Shown here in pieces: positions 1-12,425 of a DNA stretch of 64,000 bases. Source of the DNA: Cladorhizidae sp. MBARI D1340-BT2 (Eukaryota; Porifera; Demospongiae; Poecilosclerida; Cladorhizidae); assembly GCA_028752905.1 (NCBI GenBank), contig JAQNBH010000007.1, positions 13,506,259-13,570,258 on the forward strand, read 5' to 3'. The notes beneath the pieces were generated by a model. The model was given only the letters and a program-made list of their open reading frames with translations, was not told the DNA's origin and ran no database searches. The first letter of the stretch is position 1. Every line of letters begins with the position of its first letter. The position numbers were made by a program, and so were the translations under genes.

Positions 1-1480
1 GACACTTGCGATTAACAGCAGCTCATAACTCTAGAAATCCATTCCAAACTTGAAGTCTTTACTACCATACTTTAGAGTAATAATTTTTCTATCTACCTCT
101 ATTTAGAACAAGTCCATTACACCATGAGCATGCCCAGGAAGTGGAGGGAAATATGAAAAATTTCAAACTCCAATTACGCACAATCAAAGTATCACTCTAT
201 AGTGGATTTTCCCTTGGAGGGTGGGTCACATAGAGTCCCCTAATTTTGTTGAAGATTTCCCCCTAAACTTCTGAGTCAACCACACATCATTTACCGCTTC
301 ATGAACTAACTGTTTATTTGCTTGCTGACTCAACTCCCATATTGCATGCACACCATTGGGTTTATGACAGTTGTAACCCTTTACCAATAATAATGTGTTT
401 GGTCAGCACTGCTCATCATGAAATGGGGGAGTTTTTGCAATTCATTGGATAATTTTGAGTCGTCTATAAAATTATGATAATGGTTATATTTTATGAGATT
501 AGGAAGAAAAAGTAGACAAATAGATGGTGCTAAATTAAGAAACAGGGTTAGTCTTGGGACAGTTTGCAGTTCTCTGATATATAGTAGATAGAGAGAGGCC
601 AGCTACGGTAATTGTCGAGCAGTCCCAGCCTTCCTTTACTAAGAGGCATGTTTGACTGTAGTTGTTCTGGTTTGCATATGCCGTACTGTTAATGTTTAAT
701 GTTCACACCTGTGATGGCTGTTACAGTTCTTCATGGATTTGAGATCCCCAACACTCCTCCCCTCCAGTAGCCTAGGTAAGAGGTCTTCTTGGTAATCAGC
801 CATCCAGTCTTGTTGGGTGGCGGTAATGGATTGTGAAAGAGAATGGCTACAGACAGAGCGACAAGCTGGTGGGATGACTGCCTACGTCTTTCATGGAGTT
901 GAGAAATCAGAAAGATGTGGTCTGTCACAATCATCCACCATGTGGACAAGTTAGAACCTTGCAAATTGATATTCACTTGATGTGATGGACAGACCTGCAC
1001 CAGTCAATCTGTTTAGTATCTGTATTATGTGGATAGGTTGACCTCCCAGGTGGGACTAAATATCACCACATCTTCCATATATGCCGTGATGTGTGAAAAA
1101 AGATCACCATACCAACATGTTCATCCGGCACTGGAATTTTTTAGATTCCCAGACCACACAATAACCTGACCGGCTTGAAGGACCACTGGAGAGGCTCAGG
1201 TGTATTCCCCCCTACACACACACACACACACACAAACATACACCCAGATGCTGAGCACAACCACCCCTCAAAACTAAGTCGTCTCCATCCAGCCGCATAA
1301 CTCTGCACATGCTTATCAGATGAGGATGACCAAACATCCATGCCTGGGTGAATGGAGGAGAACCCCTTACCTATATTCCACATTCTCAACTCCAAACCAT
1401 AATCAGATTCACCAGATTTTGATAATGATATTTTCCTGTAGGTCTCCTCCAGGAACTGCCTATTCCACAACCAGAAGTGA
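1..1480. other. Unassigned repeat-like sequence
   Basis: No convincing gene is visible. A short CA microsatellite lies near 1216-1239. Open frames on the minus strand (731-1000, 1141-1512) match no family I recognise and lack splice or motif support. Confidence 0.4.
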
Positions 1481-1994
1481 TAAAATGCAGGCAAGAACAA
1501 GTTCCTCCTCATTAACAGTTACATCTGTCAATCACCCGATCTGTCAAACTGTAAACACTCGCATCATTCACATATCCACTGTCCATCTCACACATACCCA
1601 TCTCTCATTTCCATTTCCTCATGCTCCCAGATGATTGAAACTAAGTAGGACCAGCCAATTCCAAAATTGTCACTACATCAGCTCTGCTTAGCATTCAGCA
1701 CTGCTTGTGGCTTCCATTCACAAACTACTTTGACTAAATATTATAAAATAAATTAATTAACAACAGAAGTCTTCAGAACTAGAGTCTGTGCTTTGCATAC
1801 TATCCATTGCCCCCATGACAGAGCTGCATTTTCCCTCTGAAATGTTAGCTTGTAGTCCATAATAATTGAAGTCCAAATTGACATTTTGCCATATTGCATA
1901 TCACCTAAGTGCTTTTAAATGACCAGCATACAATTTTCAGAGCTTTTATTTAATTGAACAAAGTATATAAGATAAATAGAACTATTCATTCCAA
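1480..1994. repeat. Interspersed repeat R1, left part (interrupted copy)
   Basis: This sequence is closely similar to 10746-11300, including the blocks starting 'acaagttcctcctcatt' and 'catgacagagctgcatt'. The copy continues after the gypsy insertion, at 6005. I do not recognise the family, and the shared open frames are short and look non-coding. Confidence 0.75.
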
Positions 1995-2313
1995 TGTTGA
2001 GGACTCCTCCTCAGGTTGACAATATAAGTTTAAAGAATTATTTCAAGCTCATACGAAACGGCCACGGCGACAACAACTCTACTCAACTCAACTGTCTCTC
2101 GACTTCTCAGCTGGGGGTTCTTAATTAAACTCCCAGCTGGACTATCACGACACCTAAACACACAATAACACTTCGTTAGTTATTGTTGGTTGTGCATATG
2201 CAGGCTTGTGCCTGCACTCTGTTCAGTTTAAGCATTATCTCCTATAAGTCCACTTGCTTATTTACTGTTGTTGTTAGGGATGTTCATCGGGATTCCGCTG
2301 GGAATCCCTGATA
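1995..2313 (-). repeat. 3' LTR of the gypsy element
   Basis: It aligns along its length to 5677-6004; on the plus strand both begin TGTTGAGGACTCC. The outer end reads ..CCCTGATA, where the other LTR reads ..CCCTAACA. Confidence 0.88.
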
Positions 2314-2332
2314 CTCACCCCCAACCCCTCAT
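2314..2332 (-). other. Polypurine tract of the gypsy element
   Basis: Read on the minus strand, this is a G-rich purine run (GAGGGGTTGGGGGTGAG) directly abutting the start of the 3' LTR. That is where plus-strand DNA synthesis is primed in LTR elements. Confidence 0.7.
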
Positions 2333-2360
2333 GCAGCATAGTCGGGACTTCCATATCCGG

Positions 2361-2630
2361 TCATGCTTGTCTGGACAGTCCATCTGCATTGCCATTCTGT
2401 GTCCCTGGCCAGTTACGAACGTTGAAGTGGTACAGCTTCAGTTGTAGAGCCCATCTGGCCAATCGGCCTCCCGCGTCCTTCATCTTGTGCAGAAACTGTA
2501 GACAACTGTGGTCCATCACGATTGTACATCTCACTCCCGTGAGATAGATGGAGAAGTGTTTTATGCTATCCACAATTGCCTGGAACTTGGCAAGGAGAGC
2601 TTTTATCTCCTGCTCTTGACTCGATCTTTC
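2361..2630 (-). pseudogene. Gypsy RNase H remnant fused to pre-RT linker
   Basis: The minus-strand frame contains IKHFSIYLTG, TIVMDHSCLQFL, RLARWALQL and ends NADGLSRQA, the usual C-terminal RNase H run of gypsy Pol; the DH and NADGLSR motifs are intact. Upstream, in the same frame, is SQEQEIKALLAKFQ, which resembles the linker that normally precedes reverse transcriptase. The whole RT domain and the N-terminal half of RNase H are therefore absent, apparently by a clean in-frame deletion. A stop codon follows, then the polypurine tract and LTR. Confidence 0.85.
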
Positions 2631-2689
2631 CGATCACTGTTTCTTTCTCTGTTGTGTTGTTGGACCAGTCGGGGCCTACTCCCTGCTCT

Positions 2690-3830
2690 TCTTTGGCTGG
2701 GTAGAGGCAAATGGCTAATGGGGAATTCCACTTCATGAGTCTATTGATATGGCATTGTTGGACAGGATTTCTGAGGTGATCAGTCCGGACAAGGTAGGTG
2801 GTTTTCTTCACCTTCGCTGTAACAGGAAACGGTCCTTGGCAATTTGACAATAACTTTTTGAACGTGGTGGGCAGCATCACTAGGATCAGGTCATCGATTT
2901 CAAAGGACCTATCCACAGTTGTTTTGTCATACCTCTCCTTCATTGCTGCCTTTTTCACCCTCTGTTTCTTTGGCAATCTCCCAGGCTCCTTCCAACTTCC
3001 TGTACATTTCTGTTAAGTAGGTCACTACGTTTTCATCCTTTGCTACTGGCTCTTCCCATTCTTCACGTAGGACATCTAGGGATCATGGGGATTTCGGCCA
3101 TAGACGAGCTCAAATGGGGAGTAACCAGTTGACTCATGTGGAAGCTCCCAATAAGTGAAGAGCAGGTAGGGAATTGACTTGTCCCACTGTCCTTCAAACT
3201 TCTCCACATATTTACGGAGGCCCTCCTTTAATGTCCGGTTGTACCTTTCCCACCATCCCATCTGTTTCTGGATAGTATGCCGATGTCTTGATGTGGTCGA
3301 TGTGGAACATCGACATGAAGTTTTCCATCAAGCTACTACAGAAGCTTCTCCCCCTGTTGGTAAGGATCTCTTCCGGAAATCCAACTCTGGCAAAGAACGG
3401 CAGTAGCTCTGCCACGTCCTTGCTGGAAGTCTCTTTGAGTGGGAACGTCTCAGGAAACCTCGTTCCGTAATCTACAATCATTAATATGCCTTCCTCTGTC
3501 ATTGGCAGTGGGCCCACCATGTCCATGGAAATTCTTTTGAAGGGTTGCGTTATGACAGGTAACGGCTCCAGGGGTGCTTTTCTCATGTGCCCTTGTGCCG
3601 TCTTCTGGCACGTCGGACATCTATGGCAGAGATCTGCTCTATACCTCTGCTCTTATTCCCGGCCAGAAGAAATGTCGCATGATTCGGTCAGTTGTTCGAT
3701 TCCTGCCGAAGTGACCAGCCCATGGAGAGATATATGCTAGTCGTAGTGTCATTTCACGATACTATTGGAGAAGCACCAACTGTTCCACCTCGTCAGTGTC
3801 TATCGCCTGAACGGTAGTTTATTGTTCCAA
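2690..3830 (-). pseudogene. Gypsy integrase remnant (HHCC, core, GPY/F)
   Basis: On the minus strand, WPGI and CHRCPTCQKTA mark the zinc-binding region (about 3590-3740), broken by frameshifts and stops. The catalytic core (3586-3212) has the first Asp in SMDMVGPLP. The second catalytic position reads LTNRG, where D is usual. An extra G near 3250-3256 shifts the frame exactly at the third catalytic position, so the Glu (WERYNRTLKE) falls in the next frame (3261-3076). A GPY/F-type module (GPFPV, YLVRTDHLRNP, HINRLMKW) is at 2976-2690. The integrase would not be functional. Confidence 0.88.
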
Positions 3831-4560
3831 AAGAACTGTAAGCCTTGTAGTTTTGCTTGTTTTCTCAAGACTTGGAGAGAGGGGTCAATCCTGTTGGGCT
3901 TTTGACAGTTGTGCTGCCCCTCCCCATCCAGTGGTCCAGGTTGGCTCCAGACCGCTGCGTATTTCCTGCATTCCGCTAGCTTTTGCCTTCTGGTAGTGCG
4001 GTTTCTGATGCTGACCTGCTCGAAAATGTCGTCCTCAAACTCAGGAAAGTCCTCCACCAAGTGATTTGCATCTGTTGTTGGGACCTCTGAAGCCGGCACG
4101 GTCTGACTGGTTGGTTCCAGTTGACTTCTTCTGATGGAGCATCTTCTGACGACAAGGAAGACTCAGCTGTCTCACTGGTATTGCTGGGTGGTTCTTCATC
4201 TTCTGACCTGGGCGGAGAGTCAGCATAGTTAATATACTTTCACACCTACGTCTTTTTGCCCTCCATTTGGTCGTTCCTTCCCATGCTTCGTGCACTGCCC
4301 GTTCCATTAGGTCTTCGAAGTGGGGTACTTCACGTCCTCCATATTCGAGGTCTGGGTTGACGGCCATCTTCACTCTCATTTTGGTGTCCCATATCTTCAA
4401 GTTCACAGTAGTGGTGGAGAAATTCATCACTCCACCTTGATAACCTTTTATGTGGACCGTGCCCTCATTGGTGAAGTCCTTTGGCAACAGCTCAGGATGC
4501 ACCTGCGAGAGATCACATTGAGAGTCGAGTGGTTTGACGTTCACCCTGTGGCCAGCAACA
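3800..4560 (-). pseudogene. Gypsy protease remnant and PR-INT linker
   Basis: Between the zinc knuckle and integrase, the minus strand encodes a retropepsin-like stretch. LDSQCDLSQVHPELLP stands where D-S/T-G is expected, with Gln replacing Gly, and is followed by HIKGYQGG and VPHFEDLMERAV. A charged linker leads to DPSLQVLRKQAK..FFWNNKL, the usual sequence just before the integrase zinc finger. No reverse transcriptase lies between protease and integrase, so integrase follows protease directly. Confidence 0.75.
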
Positions 4561-4619
4561 TTCCCTGCTACAGTACCAAAAAAAATCAGATAACTTATTG
4601 TAACTTGCCATACATATGT

Positions 4620-5489
4620 TTTTTGGGTACTTTGCCGCTATGTGCCCATATTCTTGACAGTGGTAGCATCTGGGACCCTTGATCAGGTCGTAGTCAGGCT
4701 GTCTAGGCATCTTTCCTTCTGGCTTACTGTCCTCTTTGAGCTCCTGGTCCTACTTGTATGAAGGACGGTAAGATCGTGTAAATGGTTTCCGTCCCTGGTC
4801 TGGTCTCTGCCATGGCTTTCTTAGTTCTTCTTCCTTAGGTTGGCTTAGGATGAATGTGTCAGCCAGCCTCACTGCTTCAAAGCTTGAAGTTGGTTCTCTA
4901 CTCCTGACAAATGCCTGGACCTTTGGCTTCATCAGAGAGAGTAGCTTTTCCAAGGTGCAGTGTTGTGCGAGTGCTTCTCGGGTGGTAGTCGCCTTGGTCC
5001 ATCGGGATTCCACATCCAGCAAGGGAAGCAGGAGCGACATCCAGAGCTCCTTGTCGACACAATGGCGAGTCATGTGTTCTTGATGAATGTTTCCAGTTTC
5101 TGAACATCTTTTAGGGTGGGCAGGCTGGGAACATCTCTCCCCGCTCTCTTCCTTTCCCTTTCCTTTGCTACTCTGGCATCTTCCAGCCATACTCTCTTCC
5201 TGTTCTCTTACTCTTCACGTCTTAGTTCGAGATCTTGAACTCATTGCTGGTCCGACTTTACCATCGTTTGCTCAAACAGTGTGGGCCATCTTTGTTCGTC
5301 GGACTGGCGTCTGACTTCCTCTCTTTCTTTTCTATCCTCGTTTTCTCGCTTTCTCTCTCTTTCCCTTTCTCGTTCATTTTCTCGCTCTTCTCTGTGGGCC
5401 GCTTCTGCATTGCTGTGCATGCTAGCGAACATTTCCATCATCTGGGCTATTTGGTCACTTTCTGGCTTAGGGGGCCTGGGGGTTGTCAT
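4620..5489 (-). pseudogene. Gypsy gag remnant with damaged zinc knuckle
   Basis: Several minus-strand frames form a Gag-like protein. An N-terminal piece (5489-5241) is extremely rich in Glu/Arg. A SCAN-like capsid part (5190-4750) includes VRSREPTSSFEAVRLADTFI. A CCHC knuckle near 4650-4690 reads CYHCQEYGHIAAKY, with Tyr in place of the last Cys. Frameshifts separate the pieces. The Glu/Arg tract may be a coiled coil, or may partly reflect expansion of a CTTTC-type simple repeat on the plus strand (5320-5395). Confidence 0.78.
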
Positions 5490-5657
5490 GACCTCACTGG
5501 TTGTTTTGGCTCTTCCCCCACCAGTCTGTCATCATCAACAGTGATCTTCCTACTGTATCACTGTCCGCTGAATTGGAGTAGCTGACCTTCTCTAGCTCTT
5601 TCTTCTGAGCTCTTGTTTTCAACATCCTCCTGGTTGAATTTGCTGGTTGTGGGTCCG

Positions 5658-5675
5658 AGTCTTGCGCTGCCACCA
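5658..5675 (-). other. Candidate primer-binding site
   Basis: Immediately inside the 5' LTR, the minus strand reads TGGTGGCAGCGCAAGACT. TGG one base from the LTR matches the CCA end of a tRNA primer. I cannot name the tRNA. Confidence 0.55.
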
Positions 5676-5676
5676 G

Positions 5677-6004
5677 TGTTGAGGACTCCTCCTCAGGTTG
5701 ACAATATAAGTTGAAGGAATTATTTCAAGCTCATACGAAATGGCCACGGTTACAACAACTCTACTCAACTCAACTATCTCTCGATTCCCTGCTGGGATTC
5801 TTAATTAAACTCCCAGCTGGACTATCACGAGACCTAACCACACAATTAACTTTGTTAGTTATTGCTGGTTGTGCATATGCAGGCTTGTGCCTGCACTCTC
5901 TTCAGTCTAATTAAGCATACACACCTTATCTCCTATAAGTTCACTTGCTTATTTACTGTTGTTGTTAGGGATGTTCATCGGGATTCCGCTGGGGATCCCT
6001 AACA
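5677..6004 (-). repeat. 5' LTR of the gypsy element
   Basis: Partner of 1995-2313, with a few indels. On the minus strand it starts TGTTAGGGATCCC and ends GGAGTCCTCAACA. No clear TATA box was seen. Confidence 0.88.
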
Positions 6005-6500
6005 TCCACTCCATAAGATAATTGTCGTGGGGGAAGAGGTGGTGGATGTCAATGATGTACCTTTCTAAATTACATACATGATAGAGCTATCCTTTTCACA
6101 GTGGAATGAGGGTATGTATGTGTGACAATGCCAAAGACGAAAAAGTATGTTATTAGTGAGCAGCTAACAGTATGTAATTTATCCCTGCAATGTTGTTCAG
6201 CTTTGTAGGCATCTGTAAATGCAGTAAGTGTCTTGGTTACATTTTTGGAAAAAAGTCCAATAACTATACCATGTAGCCAGTTCATAACAAATCTGATGAA
6301 TATTTCTTCTAACTTGCACATGCGTGCATGTTAATATTAGGGCAGAAAATCTGTTCTAATTTAGATTATGAAAAGGGGCAGACATGTACACATTATTGTG
6401 CACAAACTGCAGATTTGTGGTGAAAAAGTTTGTATTACCCTGCATGCCCATATTTGATGAAGATCAAGAAGAGAGTGAGAATGAGTTGCATGCTTACTTA
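6005..6500. repeat. Interspersed repeat R1, right part
   Basis: Continues the R1 repeat broken by the gypsy insertion. It matches 11303-11800 ('ccactccataagataattg', 'agtatgtaatttatccctgc' and beyond) and diverges after about 6500. Confidence 0.75.
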
Positions 6501-7212
6501 CTGTTTATGCAAGGATAATGGTAATTTTATTCTTGCATAGCTAATGATTCATAAAATGCTCTAGCTCTAGCTATGTCAATGTGATGTATCAATTTTGTCA
6601 ATATTAGTAAAGTAAACACACAATTGCTTGTACATATACACTACCACTCATCAAGTGCAAGAGAGAACTTGTTGCATTGTCAGTTAGGATGGAGAACATA
6701 CTGAATGCATTCAAGTTGTGCAAAGATGTTGTTCAGCATGATTTTTTTCTTTCAAAATGTTGAGAAAGCATTGGCTTGAAGACTTCATTCTAACTTCTTC
6801 AGGTGCATCACTTACCCCACCTCTCAGTTATTCTTCCAAAAGTGCATTTCTGTATCAGAACATGCCCAATATACTTTCCACATCATACAACTTATATAGG
6901 GATCCTTTAAGAACATGCTTATTGACTGGATATTTTCCCCTCTCCATTGCTACTTCATGTTGACATTATCAATAATATTAGGATTTCAGATGGTGAGGGG
7001 CTCAGACTATGGCAACGACTGCAATATAAAGTGCTAGGATTTTCTATAACAAAAAGATGAACTCATCAGGCTAAACTAAATAATGTGTTCCCCATCTCAC
7101 CCTGCTAGGATACCAATGCTTAATACACAATGCTTAGCATTAAAATACATTAGATACAGGCTTGTGGTAATATACAATTCCACATGTTTCTCACTAATGT
7201 GAGTTTGGCATG
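6500..7212. other. No recognisable gene
   Basis: AT-rich sequence with no splice-supported open frame, structured repeat or family match that I can see. Confidence 0.4.
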
Positions 7213-7460
7213 AATACCTGGCTATCGTCAAAGCGGTCAAACACTTCTCGGCTTACTTCACTGGAGTAAAGTTCATGATAATGACCCTAGATTTTTGGAG
7301 TATATGAAGGATGCGGGGACAACTCATGAGATGGGCACTACAACTTCAACCATTCCACCCCATTAGCCGGGAACACAGAATGGAAACATGGAGGGGCTGT
7401 CAGGGCAAGCCTGGGAGGATGACCATGATGCACTTCAGGGGACGAAAGGGGGGAGTTTCA
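7213..7460 (+). pseudogene. Second gypsy RNase H remnant with polypurine tract
   Basis: The plus strand shows YLAIVKAVKHFSAYFTG, then LEYMKDAG, LMRWALQLQPFH and MEGLSGQAWEDD. These match the C-terminal RNase H of the 1995-6004 element, but in three frames. A G-rich purine tract (aaaggggggag, about 7444-7457) follows, then TTTCAGGGATC, which resembles the LTR start TATCAGGGATT at 2313. This is the same family in the opposite orientation. Confidence 0.75.
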
Positions 7461-8476
7461 GGGATCTGCCCTCAACATTCATGGAAACAACCACCCGATC
7501 TTGGTGGGAGACTAATAATGGCCTGGGAGTGAGATCGTCCAGATACAGGAAATTGACGCCAAGCACAGTTCAAAGATCCACAAGCACGTAATGCCTAGCA
7601 CTGATATGGCCGAAAACTGGAAAAAATGTAGCTGATGTCCCTAAGAGCCTAGTAAGTTTGCTAGAGAAACAGTTGAATATAGATAGAAATAGAAAAGAAA
7701 TTGCTAGCTAGTTAACAAGATCAGATCAATGGCTCTTTAGCTACTTAGCGTCGAAATGGTATTTGGCTTGCCAGTGGCAATTAGTATCGTAGGCGATGTA
7801 GTTAGGGTCACACCCGTTTCTTAATTATCGGGCTGTGGTGACTAAGAGTGTGATGACGATTTTCTCGCATCCTGTGTTGTATGCAGAGTCACCTAGCTTT
7901 AAGGATCTAGTGGGGTGTTGTCCAGATAGCTAACGGATCAAAAGAAGGCCAGAATGGGGTCCTAAGTGTTCTGACAAACCTGGTCATAAGCTATAAACTA
8001 AAAGTAACTGCTTAAATAAAATGCTGGCTGTGTCGACCTGACAGCTCTTGATGTCTCTCCTTCAAACTCTATATCAACCCATCACTATCATGTGGTCATG
8101 TAAAGTTTATAATAATACCCCCAGAAATTCAGCTACAACATTTTCCAGAAGATCTTAAGTGTTTCTACACTCCAAAAGCATGTCTATGGTCTTTAGGAGT
8201 TGAGTTATGCAGAAAAGAAATTACTAGCTAGGTAGTCACTAAAATAATTGGAACAGATTAATGCTTCTAGGGTATAGCTAGCTACTTGCCCTTCAATTGA
8301 TGTAGTTAATCATGCAGCAAATCTGGGCTGTGCTAGATCAAATACTAGCTTGTAGGCAACTTAGTGCATATTAGAGTCCCCACCCATTCTTCTGTCAGCA
8401 TGAGAGCCCAGCATAAAGTGATAAAATGCACAATGTTCTTGTTGCATCCTGCTCGGCTAAGAAGCTATCATGGAAC
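7460..8476. other. Possible LTR remnant and unassigned sequence
   Basis: The first few hundred bases follow a polypurine tract and may be a degraded LTR, but I could not find the other end. The remainder shows no gene. Confidence 0.3.
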
Positions 8477-8797
8477 ATAAGATAATTTATCTGTTGTTAG
8501 GTAGCAAACTAAAAGCTAGGTTGGTCAACTGCCCAACAATTGTTTCTAGAAGCTCAGATTGTGAGACCTAAGTTACTTTGTTCTTCATGACAATTATAAC
8601 CATGAGCTGGATAGCTGTAATAGAATAGAGCTATCAAGGAAGATAAGATAATTTATCTGTTCAATGTTAGGTAGCAAACTAAAAGCTAGGTTGGTCAACT
8701 GCCCAACAATTGCTTCTAGAAGCTCAGATTGTGAGACCTAAGTTACTTTGTTCTTCATGACAATTATAACCATGAGCTGGATAGCTGTAATAGAATA
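8477..8797. repeat. Tandem duplication of about 150 bp (two copies)
   Basis: 8477-8627 and 8643-8797 are nearly identical ('aactaaaagctaggttggtc' through 'gctgtaatagaata'). The second copy has a 4-base insertion near its start, and about 15 bases separate the copies. Confidence 0.93.
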
Positions 8798-9418
8798 CTA
8801 GCTGTTAGTTTTGCTAGAGCCAATGTATATAGATAAAATCATTGTATCTCAATTGAGTCATTGAGAGTAATAGTAGATATGAACTGCTTTTAGGATAATT
8901 TTCAGTACACCTGCAACATAGTGTTGGTCCAACTTGTTAAATTATTATTCAGTATAGCCTGGTCATTATCAATTAATTAAAACTAACAACCCAACTTATA
9001 ACAAATAACAACAACAATAGCTAACTTAACACAACCCACCAATGGGATCCCAAACAGAAATAGAGTTTCCCCTCTGCACTGTCACAGACTGTCTCTGGAT
9101 AAGACAGATGAGGGATTTCACTTCACCAGTACTCTGACAAATCCTGTAGCGTAAAAACCATTGAATTGCATACAATGACTCGAAGGTCTCCTTGACAACC
9201 AAGGTGAAGGAGTGGCTATGGTCCAAACTTGTGTATTTCACCAGTTTTCTCTCCTGCTGAAGCAGCTACTGTACCTAACTACTGGTAACCAAATCACAAT
9301 ACGGGGATTCCAGAGGGGCTTTAAAGGGACCATGGTCACCCCATCTTGTCTTTTGCCATCCTATCTGTGCAAACCAGATAGTTCCTATCAATGGGATCAG
9401 AGCAGATGTCAGAGGAAC

Positions 9419-10739
<1,321 letters not shown>

Positions 10740-10740
<1 letters not shown>

Positions 10741-11830
10741 CTCAAAATGCAGGCAGAAGAACAAGTTCCTCCTCATTGACAGCTACATCTGTCAACTGAT
10801 CTGTCAAACTGTAAACCCGCGCATCATTCACATATCTACTGTCCACCTCACACATACTCATCTCTCATTTCTATTTCCTCATTCTCCCTGATGACCGCTT
10901 ATGCAAGAAACTCCAGAAATTCCAAAATTGCTACTATATCAGCTCTGCTTAGCATTCAGCATGCTTGTGGCTTCCATTCATAAACCACTTTTACTAAATA
11001 TTATTAATTATTATTATTTTTCATTATTATTATAATAAATAATAAATAATAATTAACAACAAGAAGTCTTCAGAACTAGAGTCCATGCTTTCCATACTAT
11101 CCATTGCCCCCATGACAGAGCTGCATTATCCCTCTGAAATGTTAGCTTGTAGTCCATAATAATTGAAGTCCAAATTGACATTTTGCCATATTGCATATAA
11201 AATTATATATATCACCCAAGTGCTTTTAAATGACCAGCATACAATTTTCAGAGCTTGTTATTTAATTGAAAAAAGTATATAAGATAAATAGAGCTATTCT
11301 TTCCACTCCATAAGATAATTGTACTGGAGGAAGAGGTGGTGTGGATGTCAATGATGTACCTTTCTAAATTACATGGAGCTATCCTTTTCACAGTGGAATG
11401 AGGATGTGTATGTGTGACAATGACAAAGCTCTAAGCAACAAGCATTAGACTAAAAAGTATGTTCTTAGTCAGCAGCTAACAGTATATAATTTATCCCTGC
11501 AATGTTGTTCAGCTTTGTAAGGCATATGTAAATGCAGTAAGTGTCTCGGTTACATTTTTGGAAAAAGTCCAATAACTACACCATAATTATAGCCAGTTCA
11601 TAACAAATCCGATGAATATTTCTACTAACTTGCAATGCACCTGTTAATATTAGGGCATAAAATCTGTTCACATTTAGGTTATGAAAAGAGGCAGACATGT
11701 ATACGAGTATATGAGCACAAACTGCAGATTTGTGGGTAAAAAAGTTTGTATAGCCTCCATGCCCATATTTATTTGAAGATCAAAAAGAGAGTGAGAATGA
11801 TATGCATGCTTACTAGCTGTTTGGGGAGCT
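10740..11830. repeat. Interspersed repeat R1, uninterrupted copy
   Basis: Matches 1480-1994 and then 6005-6500 without the gypsy element. The junction corresponds to 'ctttccactccataag' near 11300. A short AT-rich expansion (about 10996-11050) is specific to this copy. Confidence 0.8.
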
Positions 11831-12390
11831 CAAAACCTGCTGCCCAAATTTTCCATTTAAGCTTCTAATTAAGTGCTAGACAGTTGAAATTTTAACCAAA
11901 GGCATTAGAAAAATCCCTACACTACAAAATGATTGTTTTCATTAGGCCCTAAAAGCTTAAAAGGCAAAAGCATGCACATGGAAAATTAATTTTAGTCGAT
12001 TTTAAACCAATGCGCATGGCATACTTACATTTTTCTACTTATTGAAACACTCATTTTATAGAAGGGCTCCCTCTAACCACTTATACGAATTTCCAGTGTC
12101 TATACTTTCCAATTATAAGCTAGAACTACAGAAAATTGGACCATGAAGGTTTTGTTGCTGGTAAAGAGCCAAAAAAATTATCACCCACACTTTACCACTT
12201 TGTCGCACTTAATTATTTTGTATAGACATCTTCCTCTAGCCAACGATAGCAATTTCTATGTAGCACTTTTCAATCAGACTGCAGAGAATTCAGGCAGGCA
12301 GGTTTTTATGTACCCAAATTCAATTGCATATATCTTTGGCAAACTTAAGAGCTATACAAACACTATATTTTTTAAAGTGACATTATGTTC
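11830..12390. mobile_element. Degenerate foldback-family copy (possible)
   Basis: Contains blocks shared with the foldback elements (gtgctagacagttgaaa; a right-arm-like ttcaggcaggcaggttttta). Its ends are not preserved, so the boundaries are approximate. The open frame at 12143-12433 falls inside and is probably spurious. Confidence 0.45.
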
Positions 12391-12425
12391 ATGTGAAAGT
12401 TGGTCTAAATTAAACACTCACACAA

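Larger units (their letters stand above)
1995..6004 (-). mobile_element. Decayed Ty3/gypsy LTR retrotransposon, INT upstream of RNase H
   Basis: The element is bounded by two similar LTRs (1995-2313 and 5677-6004) with TG..CA-type ends. It carries minus-strand remnants in the order gag, zinc knuckle, protease, integrase, RNase H. The probable target duplication is TCCAA (1990-1994) against TCCAC (6005-6009). The uninterrupted site is seen near 11303 in the second copy of repeat R1. Reverse transcriptase is missing: a pre-RT linker-like stretch is fused directly to RNase H. The LTRs differ at many positions (perhaps 8-10% by eye), so the insertion is old. Frameshifts and lost catalytic residues make it non-autonomous. 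Confidence 0.9.

Noticed and set aside
1141..1512. 123-codon minus-strand gene
   Set aside because: Includes a translated CA microsatellite and has no family resemblance.
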